Origin: Ophiocordyceps camponoti-saundersi (nom. inval.)
Taxonomy: Eukaryota; Ascomycota; Sordariomycetes; Hypocreales; Ophiocordycipitaceae
Assembly (NCBI GenBank): GCA_003339415.1
Contig: PDHQ01000097.1
Coordinates: 55,989 to 119,988, forward strand
Length of the DNA stretch: 64,000 nucleotides
Reading direction: 5' to 3'
Shown here: positions 10,801-22,529 of the stretch, one piece after another
How positions within the stretch are numbered: position 1 is the stretch's first letter
Layout of the letters: every line of letters begins with the position of its first letter
Position numbers and translations under genes: made by a program
Notes under the pieces: generated by a model
What the model was told of the DNA's origin: nothing
Databases searched by the model: none
Seen by the model: only the letters and a program-made list of their open reading frames with translations

Positions 10801-13072
10801 TCACAGGCCAAGCTCCTTGATGAAGATATCAGCAGCCCTTTCCCCAACAGCCAAGGCCGTGTTGTTCGTGTTCGCCGCAACATTACGCGGCGCGATACTG
10901 AGATCAGCAATCTTGAGGCCCTGAATCCCATGTACCCCCAAGCCAGCATCCACAACACCCCCTTTATCCCTTGGTAGCATCCCGCAGGTGCCAAGCGAGT
11001 GCCATGTCGTACCAACGTTCTCCCTGAGCCACTTTTCCAACACAACTTCGTCCTCGGCCGAGTACTGGATCTCGGGTGCATCGGCGGGAAGCGGACCGTC
11101 AAGCTTGATGCTTGCGGCGGCCGAGCCGGCTGCGAATGGAGGATGGCAATGGGCCATCTCGCCGCGGTACATGGGCATGCGACGGATGACCTCTCGCTGC
11201 CTCTTATATATCCATATGTGCATCTTGATATCCAGCTGCTCTGCGTCGGCGAAGAAGCCGCTGTCGACGTCGAGTGCGTCGTCAGCCCCTGGCCCGGTAA
11301 TGTGGACGTGTCCGCGCGAAAAAGGGTAGACGGTGAAGACTGTCACGGCAAGGCAAGGGTCGCCGGTGGTAAGAGTCAGGTCTCCTGGAAAACCTGTCTT
11401 CTTGTCAGCAAAAGACGGTGGTGTCCAGGTCTTGAGAGAATCTTGCTCACCGGCAACGACACTGAATACGGCCAAAGGCTTGTCTGGGTGATCTCTGAAT
11501 TCCTCATCCCACTAGAAGTACTTCAAGTCAAATTTCGTCCTTATTCTTCGCGTAGAGCGTCTCAAAACCAGTGCCGACGCCTCAGCAGTAGAGGGACCCC
11601 AGCAGACACCCGTTCTAGTGACCAAGATGTCCCGAGAAATGACCTTCGATATCTCGACAGAGCTGATTCAGGGGTCACTCAAGGATGTGCTTACGGCTTT
11701 CTGGAACTCGGGACCTAGGGCGGCTACCTCGCTGTCGGTGGGACGGACTTTCGCTTGGAGCTGCTGGCCATTCCAGCCCAAGATCTTGTCGTTCTCTCGC
11801 ATCAAGTGCTCCCATTCTCCCATACGCCCACAGTAAAGGCCGTCCAGGGTCTCAGTCACACTCATGTCGTTAAGGTACGGGTAAGACACCTGATCGGCTC
11901 ATAATCAGTATTGAAATTTCCTTGAAAGGACGAGCTGGCTCGATCAGTAGAGAATCGGATAGGGACTGACAAGGTGGTGGTCTTGATAGCCGTTGCCCAC
12001 CCCGGGCAAGTCAACAATGACGGAAACGCCCGCACTCTCCAAGACTCTGGCATCACCAACGCCGGATCTCTCCAAGATAGAAGGGGTACCGTAAGCTCCG
12101 CTCGCCGCAATCACGAGTTTCCTCGCCTTCACTGTACGCAGCAACTCGCCAGAACTGGCCGAATTCGCGTGACAGCGAGGGTTAGAAAAGATCTCGACCC
12201 CCACGGCCCTCTTGTTCTCATCGATCAGGATTCGGACAACATCGGTCTCGACGACTACATGCAAGTTCGGGTGCTTCCCATCCGTGAGTCTGGGATGTAT
12301 ATAGCACGTTGCCGCGTCCTGGCGCTTACCCTCCGGGGAAACATAGCGCATGGCACGCCACACGGCATTGACGGAGTCGAGGTCTGAGAGATCAAGGACC
12401 TCAGGCCAGCCTACTTTCTCGGAGGAGGCGATGAATTCCTCGTCAATCCTGTTCGAGCCGTGTGTGCCTAATGATACGTGAATAGGGCCGTGGCGGCCAT
12501 GAACACCTTTGGGATCTTCACCATGGAACGTCTCGAGCTGCGGAATCGGTTGTTAGCCTTGCAGTCGTCGCTTGACACTGGGATCGGATCGACTGGGCCA
12601 CTGACTTTCTTGAGAAAGGGGATCATCTCCTCAGCGGACCAACCCGGCGTATCCCACGAATCCCAATCGGACCGCTGCGCTCGACTATACATCATCATAT
12701 TCGTCGACGAGCCACCACCAAGTACGCTACCAGTTGCCATTACCAACGGCCTATTGGCCACTGACGGTGCCGGTTTCGTAAGGAGAAACCGATTGGTCTT
12801 GCTGTCGGGTGCGAGGTGGGCCAAGAAACACGCCGGGAATCTGATGGTGGACATGTCATTGTTTGGCCCAGCTTCGACGGCGAGAATCGTGAGTCCCGGA
12901 TCAGCATCGGCGAGCCTTGCGGCGACTACGCATCCGGCCGTCCCACCTACAGTGTTTAGTTTACAATCAGTGGGCTTGTCTTGAGAGGGTCCATTAAACA
13001 AAGCGTCTCACCCCCCGCGATGATAACGTCCACCTCATCGATCTCCCGCGGAAGCTTCGTATACAGCGGCAT
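10801..13072 (-). CDS. GMC family FAD oxidoreductase (alcohol oxidase-like)
   Basis: Five minus-strand exons: 13012..13072, 12606..12946, 11971..12537, 11695..11889, 10801..11511, giving 624 aa with every junction in frame. Exon 1 and the start of exon 2 form the ADP-binding loop DVIIAGGGTAGCVVAARLAD. GMC signature blocks follow (GSVLGGGSSTNMMMYSRAQ; IAASGAYGTPSILERSGVGD). The C-terminal catalytic region has TTWHSLGTCGM (His about 559) and NVAANTNNTALAVGERAADI (Asn about 602-605). The block VYPFSRGHVHITGP points to the alcohol/aryl-alcohol oxidase branch. The C-terminus ELGL is not a canonical peroxisomal signal. Expected chemistry is oxidation of a primary alcohol with O2, forming H2O2. It is first of four head-to-tail minus-strand genes beside the PKS, so a tailoring role is inferred. 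Intron 4 (11512-11694, 183 nt) is unusually long here. Confidence 0.85.
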
Positions 13073-14050
13073 AGTCCGCGTAGGGGTTGGTTTTGGACGT
13101 CAATGACCTTGAGAGCTAGAGGTGGGAGATAAAGCCTGAGTCTCTACGTGAGCTGCAAGGCTGCATGGGTTTCGGATAGGTCGAATGGTGGTGTCTTTGG
13201 CTCTCTTCGTCCAGCTCAAGCTGTGAGCGATGGACGCGTCGTCGATATGGAATGGGCAAACTGTGTGACGTGAGTGGTCGCGATTCTCGGGGCTTCGGAG
13301 GCCTCGCTGCGCGTGAGATGTTGGACGCAACGCTGCGCCGCCTCGCCACGCAAGTAGCCCTGATTAGCTTGCAATTTCCTTGTTCAGCCCTGCCCGTTGG
13401 ACGGTGAATCAGGATGTGACATCGATACCTCGAATCTAAACGCGCGATGGAAATTGCCAGCTACCTAGGCAATCGGGATGCAACCTCACCGCAGTTGTAA
13501 AAGAACGCACAATCCTATCACGGGATGTGTCAGTGGTTGGTCCATCTTTATATAGGTAGAGAGCTACTGCATATACGGAGTATGAGATATCATATATGTG
13601 CCTATATGCCGTTGCTTCTGACAGTAACAGCCCGGGGTGCTCAGCAGGTATTTCTGTCGTTAGCAGCCAGATAAGGCAACCAGGTAATATCCTTGATGAA
13701 ACCACACTCACTCTTCGGCGGGAGGGTTTCAAAGCATGTCAGATAGTAGTTATATATAACGTAATACGTTAGTACTGATGTGGTGAGAAAGGGGAGGAAA
13801 GTTGGAGGGCTCGTTGGGAGGCAGATAGGGGCAGTGAGGTACAAGGTAGGAGGGGAGGAGAGGAGTTGATGAGATCATCATCATCGGACGACTGATCACA
13901 AGCTACGAGAAATACAACAATCGCTGTCATTGAACATAGCAGAAGCACAGCGGTTAGATATCCGACATAGCCTCCAGGGTTACAGCAGTGCAGCCAAAAT
14001 TGTAGTACCGGCACCGATGCTACTCAACTTGAGCACATTCCAAGAGCGCT
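13073..14050. other. Intergenic between GMC and FAD monooxygenase genes
   Basis: 978 bp holding the GMC gene promoter (left) and the FAD monooxygenase 3' region (right). Short open frames on both strands show no domain. Around 13780-13870 the plus strand is purine-rich (gaggggagg type). Nothing else is evident. Confidence 0.5.
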
Positions 14051-15470
14051 TCACTCTGAATCGAACTCCTCCTCCTCCTCCTTCACAGCAACCGAAGACG
14101 CCCTTAAGAGTGGCTCCTCCCCTCTCCACGACGATTTCAAGAAATCGACGAAACAGTAAATCCAATGATGGAAGCGGTACAGCAAGGCGATCACCAGGTA
14201 GTTCTGGTAGAATTCTCCATAGAACATACTCTGCGACCAATGCAACGCGGAGTATCTTAGGACCTTTTCCTCCCATTCCGCCAGACTCACAGATCCTCGC
14301 ACATATTTCTCGACCATTAGTGCGTGAAACGCCGCCTGAGTCCCACTGAAAGCCGTATGAGGTCGGGGTAGAGATAGTCCATCACCCACAAGCAGTAGGT
14401 GGCCATCCTCAAAGGAGGCGACGGGTGAGCAGAACTCGGTAATGACTTGGATAAAAGGCCGCCTGATTTTCGTGATGACTTCGAGAAAAGGGGCCGGGAA
14501 TGGGATTGCATAGGCGCGGCTGATGCGCTCCTCCCACACATCCTCACATACTCGCCCGGCGGGAACAATGTAATGATGACGATGGCCGTCGGCAGCATCT
14601 TTCAGAATATTCTCCAAAGAAGATTGCGACTCGTTAGTATACCAGAGAAAGTTGAGCAGCCTCTCTCCGGGCTCCAGAGACCCGTGCTTGCCAGGGATGG
14701 TGTAGACGAGACAGTGGTGATGGCCGGCCATTCTGTGTACAGTCACACTGCGCCGAAATAAGTGCCGCGTCGGCGGGGAGACTTCGCTTTCGGGAACTGT
14801 GCCTCTCCAGGCTATGTAGCCGACGTAACGGCGATGGACTTGGGGAAGGTAATTTTCTCTAATCATCGAGTTCGGGCCGTCTGCCGCAATAACAAGATCC
14901 ATGTTTGTGCAAGACACTTTGCCCGTGTCGACGTTTCGAACTTGTAATTGCATCTTCTTCCTGTCCATATCATCTCTCGTAGATCGGAGGCAAAGCACCT
15001 CTCTTCGAGACTCGTAAGTGGCCCGTCCATCCGCGTTCTCTGCCGCAGGAGGTGACGGATACCAGGCACTCGCGTAACAGTCAAATAGGGAGCGCAACCG
15101 GAAATAGAGAGCATCCCAATTCGTGATATCGCGACGGACATTGAACAAGGTTCGAACGGTCTCTTCTTTACTCAGTACTTGAACTCGATTACTCCGGTGG
15201 GTGAACAAGGTCCTGCTATGACGGTCGTGGCGTTGCAGCCATTCTTCGCCGTCTTTCCCGAGGCATACACCTGCCATATGGCTCTGTCGTTCATCATCCT
15301 CTCTCTCGAAAACCGTCACATCATGCCCAGCGTGTTTTAGAGAAACGGCGCACAAAAGGCCTGAAAGAGATCCTCCGATCTTAGTGCTTCGTTAGCCGGC
15401 ATTGTTGCCACTATTTCGGATGCTGGCATCTCACAACGCCGATTTTCAACGGTTCTGACTTTGGCTCCAT
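14051..15470 (-). CDS. FAD-dependent monooxygenase (aromatic hydroxylase/epoxidase-like)
   Basis: Two minus-strand exons, 15435..15470 and 14051..15379, with a 55-nt intron, give 454 aa. The 12-codon first exon is needed to complete the FAD-binding loop, which reads KIGVIGGSLSGLLCAVSLKH across the junction. Residues about 175-190 carry the DG-type motif VIAADGPNSMIREN. The third signature, LLLVGDGLSLPRPHTAFSGT (about 335-355), binds FAD ribityl and pyrophosphate. This is the class A flavin monooxygenase fold, hydroxylating or epoxidising substrates with NAD(P)H and O2. The tail is acidic (KEEEEEFDSE) and is preceded by a hydrophobic stretch (YLVIALLYRFHHWIYCFVDF) that could be a membrane helix. 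It sits in tandem with the GMC, hydrolase and MFS genes, so a tailoring role in the polyketide pathway is likely. Product chemistry is unknown. Confidence 0.88.
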
Positions 15471-15882
15471 GTTCAGAGAGAGGTCCTTGGAGGTAGTAAA
15501 AGATGGCGAAAGACCATGTGAAGCTTGGGTATTCCGAGGTGAGCGCGGGAAATCATGGCTATCGAGTTGCGTAAGTACGTGCGTTCTTGTGCATGTACGT
15601 CTCTGTATGAGTGTGTGTCTGTCTGTCCCTACACCAGCGGACATGTATGTACAAGGTATACGGACGTTATACCGGCCCTAGTTTTTTGCGAGCCCTCAGG
15701 TTGTTGGTCCCAAAATATTCATCGCGTCAGGGTTTCGACAGTTGACGTTGGCATATCCATGCGTACTAGTACATAGTATCCGCTGGTAGTTGCAGACTGC
15801 TTACCTATCCTTACAGGTACGAACCTTAACATTAGGCGCATCTGACGATGCATACGATATCCGTAACAACAGCATGGATGTT
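15471..15882. other. Intergenic between FAD monooxygenase and hydrolase genes
   Basis: 412 bp between two same-strand genes: FAD monooxygenase promoter and hydrolase 3' region. It contains a GT-rich stretch near 15600-15630. No gene is seen. Confidence 0.45.
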
Positions 15883-16895
15883 TCAGCCACCCCGTGTCCG
15901 CTCCCTGGCCAGTGCCAACGTCCTCTGAACCACTCTCGCCGCCTCCATCAGATCCTTATTGCGGGGAAATTCATGGCCCCCATCATGCACCATTGTGGAG
16001 CACAAGGCTGCATCACACATTTGACTAACGTGCAATCCTCCCATGGGGGCTGTCTCGTCGTTGGTTCCCCAGATGTGAGCTGTAGGGAGTCGGATGCAGG
16101 CCTTGTCACCAACGCCATCACCCCTTGGATGCACGCCCAGCCCCAAGTAGGCCGCCTCGTTAGTGCTCACGGCACTCGAGACGAAACATGCGCAGCCCAA
16201 TGGAATCTCATGGCCGTTGAGATGCTTGTATCGCTTTCCTTGAAGTCTCAGCCAAGTCCGATGGTGTGGAGTAACGGGCGGAGAAAGGTGATGACGATGG
16301 CAGGGTTCAGGGGGCGGGCGACACGGAGGAAAATCCACTGTGAGTGACACTTACCAAGTACATGGCCGCGAGCACGGCTCCGGCGGAGAATCCGAGCACG
16401 CCGTCAAACGGGCCCTCGGCAGTGATGTATTCGTCCAATAGCAAGACAGACTCCTTGAGCGTGCACAAATTGTCTGGGTCGTAAAATGCAAAGAAGCGGC
16501 TGTCCGGTGCAAGCAGTGCCTCAACACCTGGACAATGTCAATAGGTAATGCCCGCGTAAAGCAGTCGATCGATCATTGGCCGACGAAAACCGCCTGGACA
16601 ACCGCCTGGGCACCTACCTGGGACTCTGGTGGACAAAGGAGCTGCTAGGGCGCCCTCTACGAATTCGTACTCATGCTGCTCTTCAAGTTCGTGTATTAAG
16701 GGTGCTGTAATATCGAAATGATCAGACTGAAGTTGGAGAATCACTTGAAAATGCAGTCGCTTTACCAGTCTGCATTCTCAAGACCTTGATGTCTGTCAGA
16801 CGGAAGTCTTGAGTTGAGGATCAGCAGACCCATATCCCCCATTGAAGACTTACATCGTTGTTCGTGCCGTTTCCATGGAGGCAGAGAAGTCTCAT
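15883..16895 (-). CDS. FSH1 family serine hydrolase (LovG-like putative thioesterase)
   Basis: Five minus-strand exons: 16854..16895, 16766..16784, 16618..16704, 16355..16527, 15883..16224, giving about 220 aa. Exon 2 is a 19-nt mini-exon that joins to read NNDVLRMQTAPLIHELEEQ, the expected FSH1 motif. The start MRLLCLHGNGTNN is typical of the family. The catalytic triad is visible: Ser97 in GFSAG, Asp163 in GTNDETAP and His191 in DGGHEFPR. The exon 5 acceptor (before 16224) was chosen to keep phase, and a few residues there are uncertain. FSH1-domain alpha/beta hydrolases occur in many HR-PKS clusters; LovG of the lovastatin pathway releases the polyketide from its synthase. Position among tailoring genes suggests the same job here, by inference. 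Confidence 0.85.
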
Positions 16896-17468
16896 GATAT
16901 CGAGAGTCAAGCCTAATGAATAAAAAATATGCTGCGCTGGAGTTGCGATGAGACTGTCTATAGCATGGATGCCAATGTCGAGAGAGTCTTCCGCACCGTA
17001 CAGTTAAGCTTGGTATTTATAGACGGCGTCGCCACTCAAACAGCTGAGACATCGACGACACCCATACATAGTGAGGCGACCCCAACGGTCATCTTGCAGC
17101 ATTCGAGCGCGCGCACCAGCAACCCTTTAGGGACCGTCCCCCGAGGTCGCCAGGGCTCCTTCCCGCATCATAAGCAAGAGACCATTTAGGAGGGAATGGT
17201 TTATGCCGGCATTTGTCATTGAGAAGCTTGTTCTGTTCAATCCTCAGTGATTTCATACGTACAGCTGCGACAGCCAACGTTTCTGTGAGCATTTGATCCC
17301 CAGCAGCAAGAGACGTAGGAAACATCGAGGCATTCACTTAGAACCTAGGAGCTTATGCAGATGTGAGATTCGGTTGAGACCCAAGTCGATTACCTGTATA
17401 CATCGTATATTTATTACATGCAGTTTGTGAAAACATTGCGTAAAGACCAACGCCAAATTATCTATCCT
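16896..17468. other. Intergenic between hydrolase and MFS genes
   Basis: 573 bp: hydrolase promoter on the left, MFS 3' region on the right. Short frames on both strands have no recognisable domain. No repeats noticed. Confidence 0.45.
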
Positions 17469-19278
17469 CTAAGTCTCAAGCTCCAGCCTTTCCATCTTCA
17501 TCATCAGTGACATGATGAACCCAAATCCTGAACCAGCTATATTCATGTAAAACACCTTGGCGACGTTGTCTGCAATGGCTTCCAGAACACGTAGACGAAG
17601 ATCAGGGCTGAGATCCTGAACGAGAGACGTCTTCACCGCGTTGATGGTCGCTTGAATAGTCTGACGCGAGACGCTAGGAAGGATAGCGGCGATATCGATG
17701 GTAGCGCCGTCGAGAAACACGGTCGTGGCTATGCCGAGTGAGAGCGCCAGACCAGCCATTTGTGCACAGCTCATGAAGCTTGTTACGTCGGGAAGGGCTT
17801 TGGGGTTTGTTTGCCGCATCTTGATCTGTGCTGCGGTGTATCCGAGCTGCATTATAGGCCCACAGCCGGCACCCTGTATGACGGTGTAGCCACAGATCAT
17901 TCCGCGAGAGGTATGGTAATTGATAGTCGTCAATAGTCCGTTGCCAATGAGCATGAGCACGGAACCCCCCATAAACCACGGCTTGTAGACCGGCACCTTC
18001 TGGAAGACGGGCCCGGAGATGCCCCCCATGACGACGCAAGCGGCCACGAAAGGAATCGTATAAGCCGCCGAGCGAACAGCGTTGTCACCGTACGTAAACT
18101 GGAAGAAAAGAGGCAGCGAGTATATGGTGACGACGACATTGGCAATGGCAAGAGAGCCCCAGCAGAAGAAGATGACCATTTCCCAATCCGCAACAAACTG
18201 CACGGGGAAGATGCGGTCCATCGTAAGCAGACTCCGGCGCTGTTGCACGCAAAACAGAATCCAAATGACGACCGTTGCCACGTATAATCCAATCATTTGG
18301 CCGCTCCTCCAGTCGTAGACGGCTCCGCCAAATCCGAGAACCATGATCATGGACACGGTGCCACCCAGAAACAGCACTGCCCCGACGTAGTCGACGCGCT
18401 TGATGCGGTTCCAGAAGGGAATCTTTGTCGGCCTTGGAGACGATGGGACCAGGAATATGCATGCAGGTGCCGCGAGTGCAGCAATGCAGAGATTGATGTA
18501 GAAGGCCCATCGCCAGGTGGCTTTCGAGTCTGCAAAAGCACCACCAATAATGGGGCCGAGAATCGTTCCTGCACACCAGCACATGCCGACGAAGTTCAGG
18601 TAGTTGGCTCTTTCGCCTTCCACCGTTAGGGATGAGATGATGTCTCTGTTCAGGGAGAGGGAGAGATGGTAGCATCTTGTCAGCGATCCAACAGGATGGA
18701 TATCGATGGTGAGGCCCGGAACTTACATGGTGCCAACGTAGACACCAGATCCCCCGAACCCAGCAATGGCTCGACCTGCAATCACCGCACCCATAGACTG
18801 CGCAGAGCCGATGACTGCAGAGCCGACCTCGAAAATGAGGAAGGCGCTCAGGTAGAGTATCTTGTTATTAAATGACCTGTTCAACTTGCCCCTGGATCGT
18901 GTTAGCAGAGGAAATGCCGATTCTTGATGCCTCTTGATAGAGGAGGAAAACACACCATAGGGGATTTGAGCCCACTTCCCCCATGGGATAGGAAATAGAC
19001 AGCCAAGGAAGCATGTCGACCTGGTTTCCGAAGGTCTCGATCATGCTCGGACGTACATTGGCCGTGACGGTGTTGTCGAGTGCGTAAAGGAAGGTCGATG
19101 AGAGGACTGCAAGCACGACAAAACACCATCTGGCCCCCCTGATCCTGCGTTCGAACTTCGGAGCGTCGGAACCGCCATGTCGACGATCTGGACCGTGTTC
19201 AGCGGGCTCTCCGTTTTCTTTCTCGTTGTTCGGTAAAGCTGCCATGACCGATTCCGTTGGTATGAAGGACGGAGCCAT
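17469..19278 (-). CDS. MFS transporter, DHA14-type drug/toxin exporter
   Basis: Three minus-strand exons, 18956..19278, 18727..18891 and 17469..18645 (introns 64 and 81 nt), give 554 aa. The first 50 residues are polar. TM1 (FVVLAVLSSTFLYALDNTV) holds the YALDNT version of motif D1. The loop after TM2 reads SNPLWGKLNRSFNNKILYLS across the first splice. The motif C-like segment CAGTILGPIIGGAFAD follows the second splice in TM5. About 14 hydrophobic segments are spread along the chain. Family members are proton antiporters of the plasma membrane that export fungal metabolites. It is the last of the four minus-strand genes and is divergent from the rhodopsin-like gene. The start at 19278 was chosen over 19245; either leaves the transporter domain intact. 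Confidence 0.9.
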
Positions 19279-20089
19279 CGCTCCTGGGGATCGGAGCCGC
19301 TCGAACCCGGCCAAATCAAGGTGTATCGAGTATCTTTCTAGAGGAGAGTACTAGGGCTTCGAGGCCTATAGGATCCCTATAGGATCAGTAGGTATGACCT
19401 ATAGATACCTAGGTAGGTAGACAGGCAGGTATGCGATGCAGGATGACTCCAAGTCGCTCGGTCTACGGGGCACAGCCGAGCAAGGCCCGGCTTATATTGG
19501 GGGCCAACATATGTTATGAATGTCTTCACAAGGGACTGGACACTGGACATGGTGTTGGCAGCTTCGCTCCCATAGGTAGGCAGGATCTGACAGCACTGTC
19601 AACTAGGTGTACCTACTAATGTAGTATGCCCGAGGTAGCAACCATATTGTCCCCTGCAAGGCTGCCGCTCCCTTCTCATTCCCCCCATCCTTCAACGATC
19701 ACGCCTACGGCTCACGTATTCCGCACACCAGCGTGAGTTAGTCCGGTCTTTGTATTCGTAATCCCCACGAAGACAGACAGAGTCACACTCGACGCAACCC
19801 TGCAGATGTGAAAGCAACGCTCTGCTTGTCGAAAAGAGTTGCAGGGGCGCAGCTTATGCATCTAAATCTTACCCCCTTTTCTCTTCAGCAAAGAGGTGTT
19901 CCCGGATAAGGTCGGACCTCCAAGTAACTTCTTGTCCGCTCAGCGCTGAGAAAGACTTGCTCTGCTCTTGATTAGTCTAGCCTACCTACGGAGAAGCAGT
20001 CGTAGTTCTTGAAAGACCTGCTGCTATCATGGACCACACAAACTTATGAAACCTCTCTTTTTGCTCCTATCATTCACACAAGAGACAAC
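19279..20089. other. Divergent promoter region, MFS and rhodopsin-like genes
   Basis: 811 bp between divergent start codons. It includes near-palindromic tracts around TACCTAGGTAGGTAG (about 19406-19420) and a pyrimidine-rich segment near 19660-19690. No coding sequence supported. Confidence 0.5.
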
Positions 20090-21553
20090 ATGTCTTCTCC
20101 GAGCACCAAGTTTGATCTAGCTTACGCGGCAGCCGATCTCGGTCCCGATGTACGGGGTTTCTGTATTGCCATGACTGTGGTTACGGTTCTATCTATCTTG
20201 CTACGACTTCTGTCCCACTTTATAGCAAGACCATCACAGGCGCGAACCGGACGTCGGTTCTGGCTTGACGATTGGTTCGCACTTGCGGCTGCGGTAAGTG
20301 AGTTGAAAGACACTCCCTGTCGCCTCTCCGCGTGCATGGAGAGGTTATTTTTGTCGTGTTCCAGAAGCTCTTCTTATCAATGCAGCCATTTGTTCTCGCC
20401 CAACTGGGTTTGTCTTTCTCCGCGATTCGCGATGGCTTTGGTCACCACCAAGCGGTTTTACCTGGACCTCGTCTCCTCCGAATTGCCAAGGATATATTCA
20501 TCGTCTACTTCCTATACGATGGGGCCTTATTTTTCACCAAGGCATCAGCACTGGAGTTCCTTCGGCGTATCTTTCCTAGCCAGGCGAGTCCACGGTGGTT
20601 CAATATCTGCCTCTGGCTGGGGCACGGTATTAATCTAGCCTGGCTTATTGGACTCTGCTTCGGAACTACGTTCATGTGTAATCCTATCGCCAAGCATTGG
20701 AACGCCTCACTTCCGGGACACTGTGAGCCGACAAGCGGCATATTCATTGGCAGTGCTGCTTCAAGTGTCTTTATCGACATCTTTATCTTAGTACTACCGC
20801 TGCCGAGACTTATCGGTTTGCAAATGGGCTTGGGCCGAAAAGTCGGCATAATGGTGGTTTTTATCTTGGGATACTGGTATATGGATATCCTCCTTCTTAA
20901 TATCATTCTTAATCACGGGGCTCATCACTTATTAACTTACACCAGCGTTGTTATAGTGTCACTCGGCCGAATGATCACAGTACTCAAGTCGGAAACCGCC
21001 TTGAACAGTGATCTGACCTGTACGTTCACCCTTTTGAACTGAGAAAGCGTCTCCTGACCCATGAGAAGATGCCGCTGTACCTGTGGTGTATTGGGTTACT
21101 GCAGAACCCGCAGTCTCTATGCTGGTGGTTTGCCTTCCGGCCATGTTGCCGCTGGGTCGTTTCCTCCTGAAGAACTATTTTGCACCACTCGCCAGCTTTA
21201 TCAGCGTGGCTTTAAGTTCGAAAAACAGTCCTGGTAGTCGCGGAAGCCGCCGCCGCCAGATTCGAAGCAGAAGTGGCGACTTCACCACATCGACCGTCGA
21301 GATACACAACAAGGACCCAAAGCAACCAAGTACACCACGGCAGGGCTCTACGACTACTCAGGATGAGGGACCGTACGATTTGGAAAGCCTTCGTCCAGTT
21401 CAGACTCAAAAATCAGTCTTGCGTGTCACCCCTTACCAAGATCAATACAAGGCGAACGTACGGGCTGGGGGGTCTGGTGCTCCCGCAGGTACTTCAGGTC
21501 CTTTGGATCATGCCATCCAAGTGGAAAACCATATTAGTGTTACGAAGTCTTGA
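20090..21553 (+). CDS. Seven-TM rhodopsin-like (SAT4/PTH11-type) membrane protein
   Basis: Four exons, 20090..20293, 20365..20876, 20946..21019 and 21069..21553, give 424 aa. The third acceptor (before 21069) was chosen because the other nearby AG gives a stop. Hydrophobic segments: FCIAMTVVTVLSILLRLLS, the Trp-Asp motif RRFWLDDWFALAAA, IVYFLYDGALFFTKASALEF, a CFGTTFMCNPIAKHW block, SVFIDIFILVLPLPRL, VVIVSLGRMITVLKS and SMLVVCLPAMLPLGRFLL. This order is characteristic of the large fungal rhodopsin-domain family (once DUF/SAT4), related in topology to PTH11 receptors. The C-terminal 120 residues are polar and probably cytosolic. Ligand and function are unknown. Such genes recur in or beside fungal metabolite clusters, but a role in this pathway is speculative. 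Confidence 0.85.
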
Positions 21554-21883
21554 TCCGCCAGCACGCAAAGGTTGCTGCTTCAGCTGCGGCTTCGAGGGGC
21601 GATCGCATGGTTGTGAACCGCCGAGACAGCGAGAACACAAAGGAGTATCATTCTGAAATCTACAGCGGGAAATTTACAGCGCCCGGTTGTGGATCAACCA
21701 GCACATGACGGAACAAAGCACAAAGCTCTTCCCACCCTCTCCCACTTATACCCACAGACTCAATTCGGTTCTGAAGCTTCGGCGCTGGAGGGGTCGTTCC
21801 GTTATTCAAGAGAAGAAGATAGGATTGCAGAAGATGTACCTAATTCGACGGTTTCTCCCTACATAGTCCTGGCTACTCTGCCG
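21554..21883. other. Intergenic, convergent 3' ends
   Basis: 330 bp between the rhodopsin-like gene (plus) and the CMD-like gene (minus). A 172-codon plus-strand frame (21689-22207) runs across it but is antisense to the CMD-like gene. Nothing else is visible. Confidence 0.45.
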
Positions 21884-22529
21884 TCACATCGTCCGGGAAT
21901 AGAGCCCGTTTACTTGCTCCAACATGGCAACCCACCTATACCCAGCGACTGTATGCAGGACGCCAACAAGTTCAGCCTTGTCCATCTTACAAGACGCTTC
22001 TTGCCAAGTAGCATCATCCATGTGACCCTTGAGAGTAGGCAAAATCTGTCCAAGGCGATACGCCATTGCCTCTTCCTCGCTCAAACCACTCGGCACCTGT
22101 CCACGCCGTGCCTCGTCATATTGTTCATCCGTCACACCAACCTTGGCCGCGGCTCCTCGATGACAGTATACGATGTACGGCACGTCCAGCACAGAGGTGA
22201 GGCCTAGAATGGCAAACTCTCGGTTGCGAGGCTTCACCAGGGAGTTGTCGTAGATGGTCTTGGCCAGAGTGAAGAATTGGTTCACAAAGACGGGCGTGTA
22301 ACTACATAGCGGGCACTGTCAGTCCGGTATCCATCAACGACGAGGAAACGGATACATGATTTACTGATACTCACCATAGAGGGGCATAACATCCAAGCAT
22401 CGACTTTCCGTCGGCTTCGATCCATTGAAACGGTGGCGGACCACCATGCATAGAAATCAAAGCCTGCTCCATCACATCCTTGGCTTCTGAGGCCGGAGCC
22501 TCCGAGAAGGGAAATCGAGACGACTTCAT
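21884..22529 (-). CDS. Carboxymuconolactone decarboxylase (CMD/AhpD)-like protein
   Basis: Two minus-strand exons, 22375..22529 and 21884..22301, give 190 aa. The splice reads CYAPLCYTPVFVNQFFTLAK in frame. The core KPRNREFAILGLTSVLDVPYIVYCHRGAAAKVGVTDEQ and later LHTVAGYRWVAMLEQ are CMD-fold helices. Only a single Cys lies at the position where AhpD relatives have CxxC, so peroxidase chemistry of the AhpD kind is unlikely. Fungal members of this family are common in metabolite clusters and are mostly uncharacterised. It shares a 707-bp promoter region with the PKS, which suggests co-regulation. The upstream GTG at 22568 is not used as start. Confidence 0.82.

Noticed and set aside
10999..11718. 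239-codon plus-strand frame
   Set aside because: Antisense to the last exon and intron of the GMC oxidase, whose family motifs are unambiguous.
10801..13072. GMC oxidase as a pseudogene
   Set aside because: The apparent breaks are all resolved by GT-AG introns in frame, and catalytic residues are intact.
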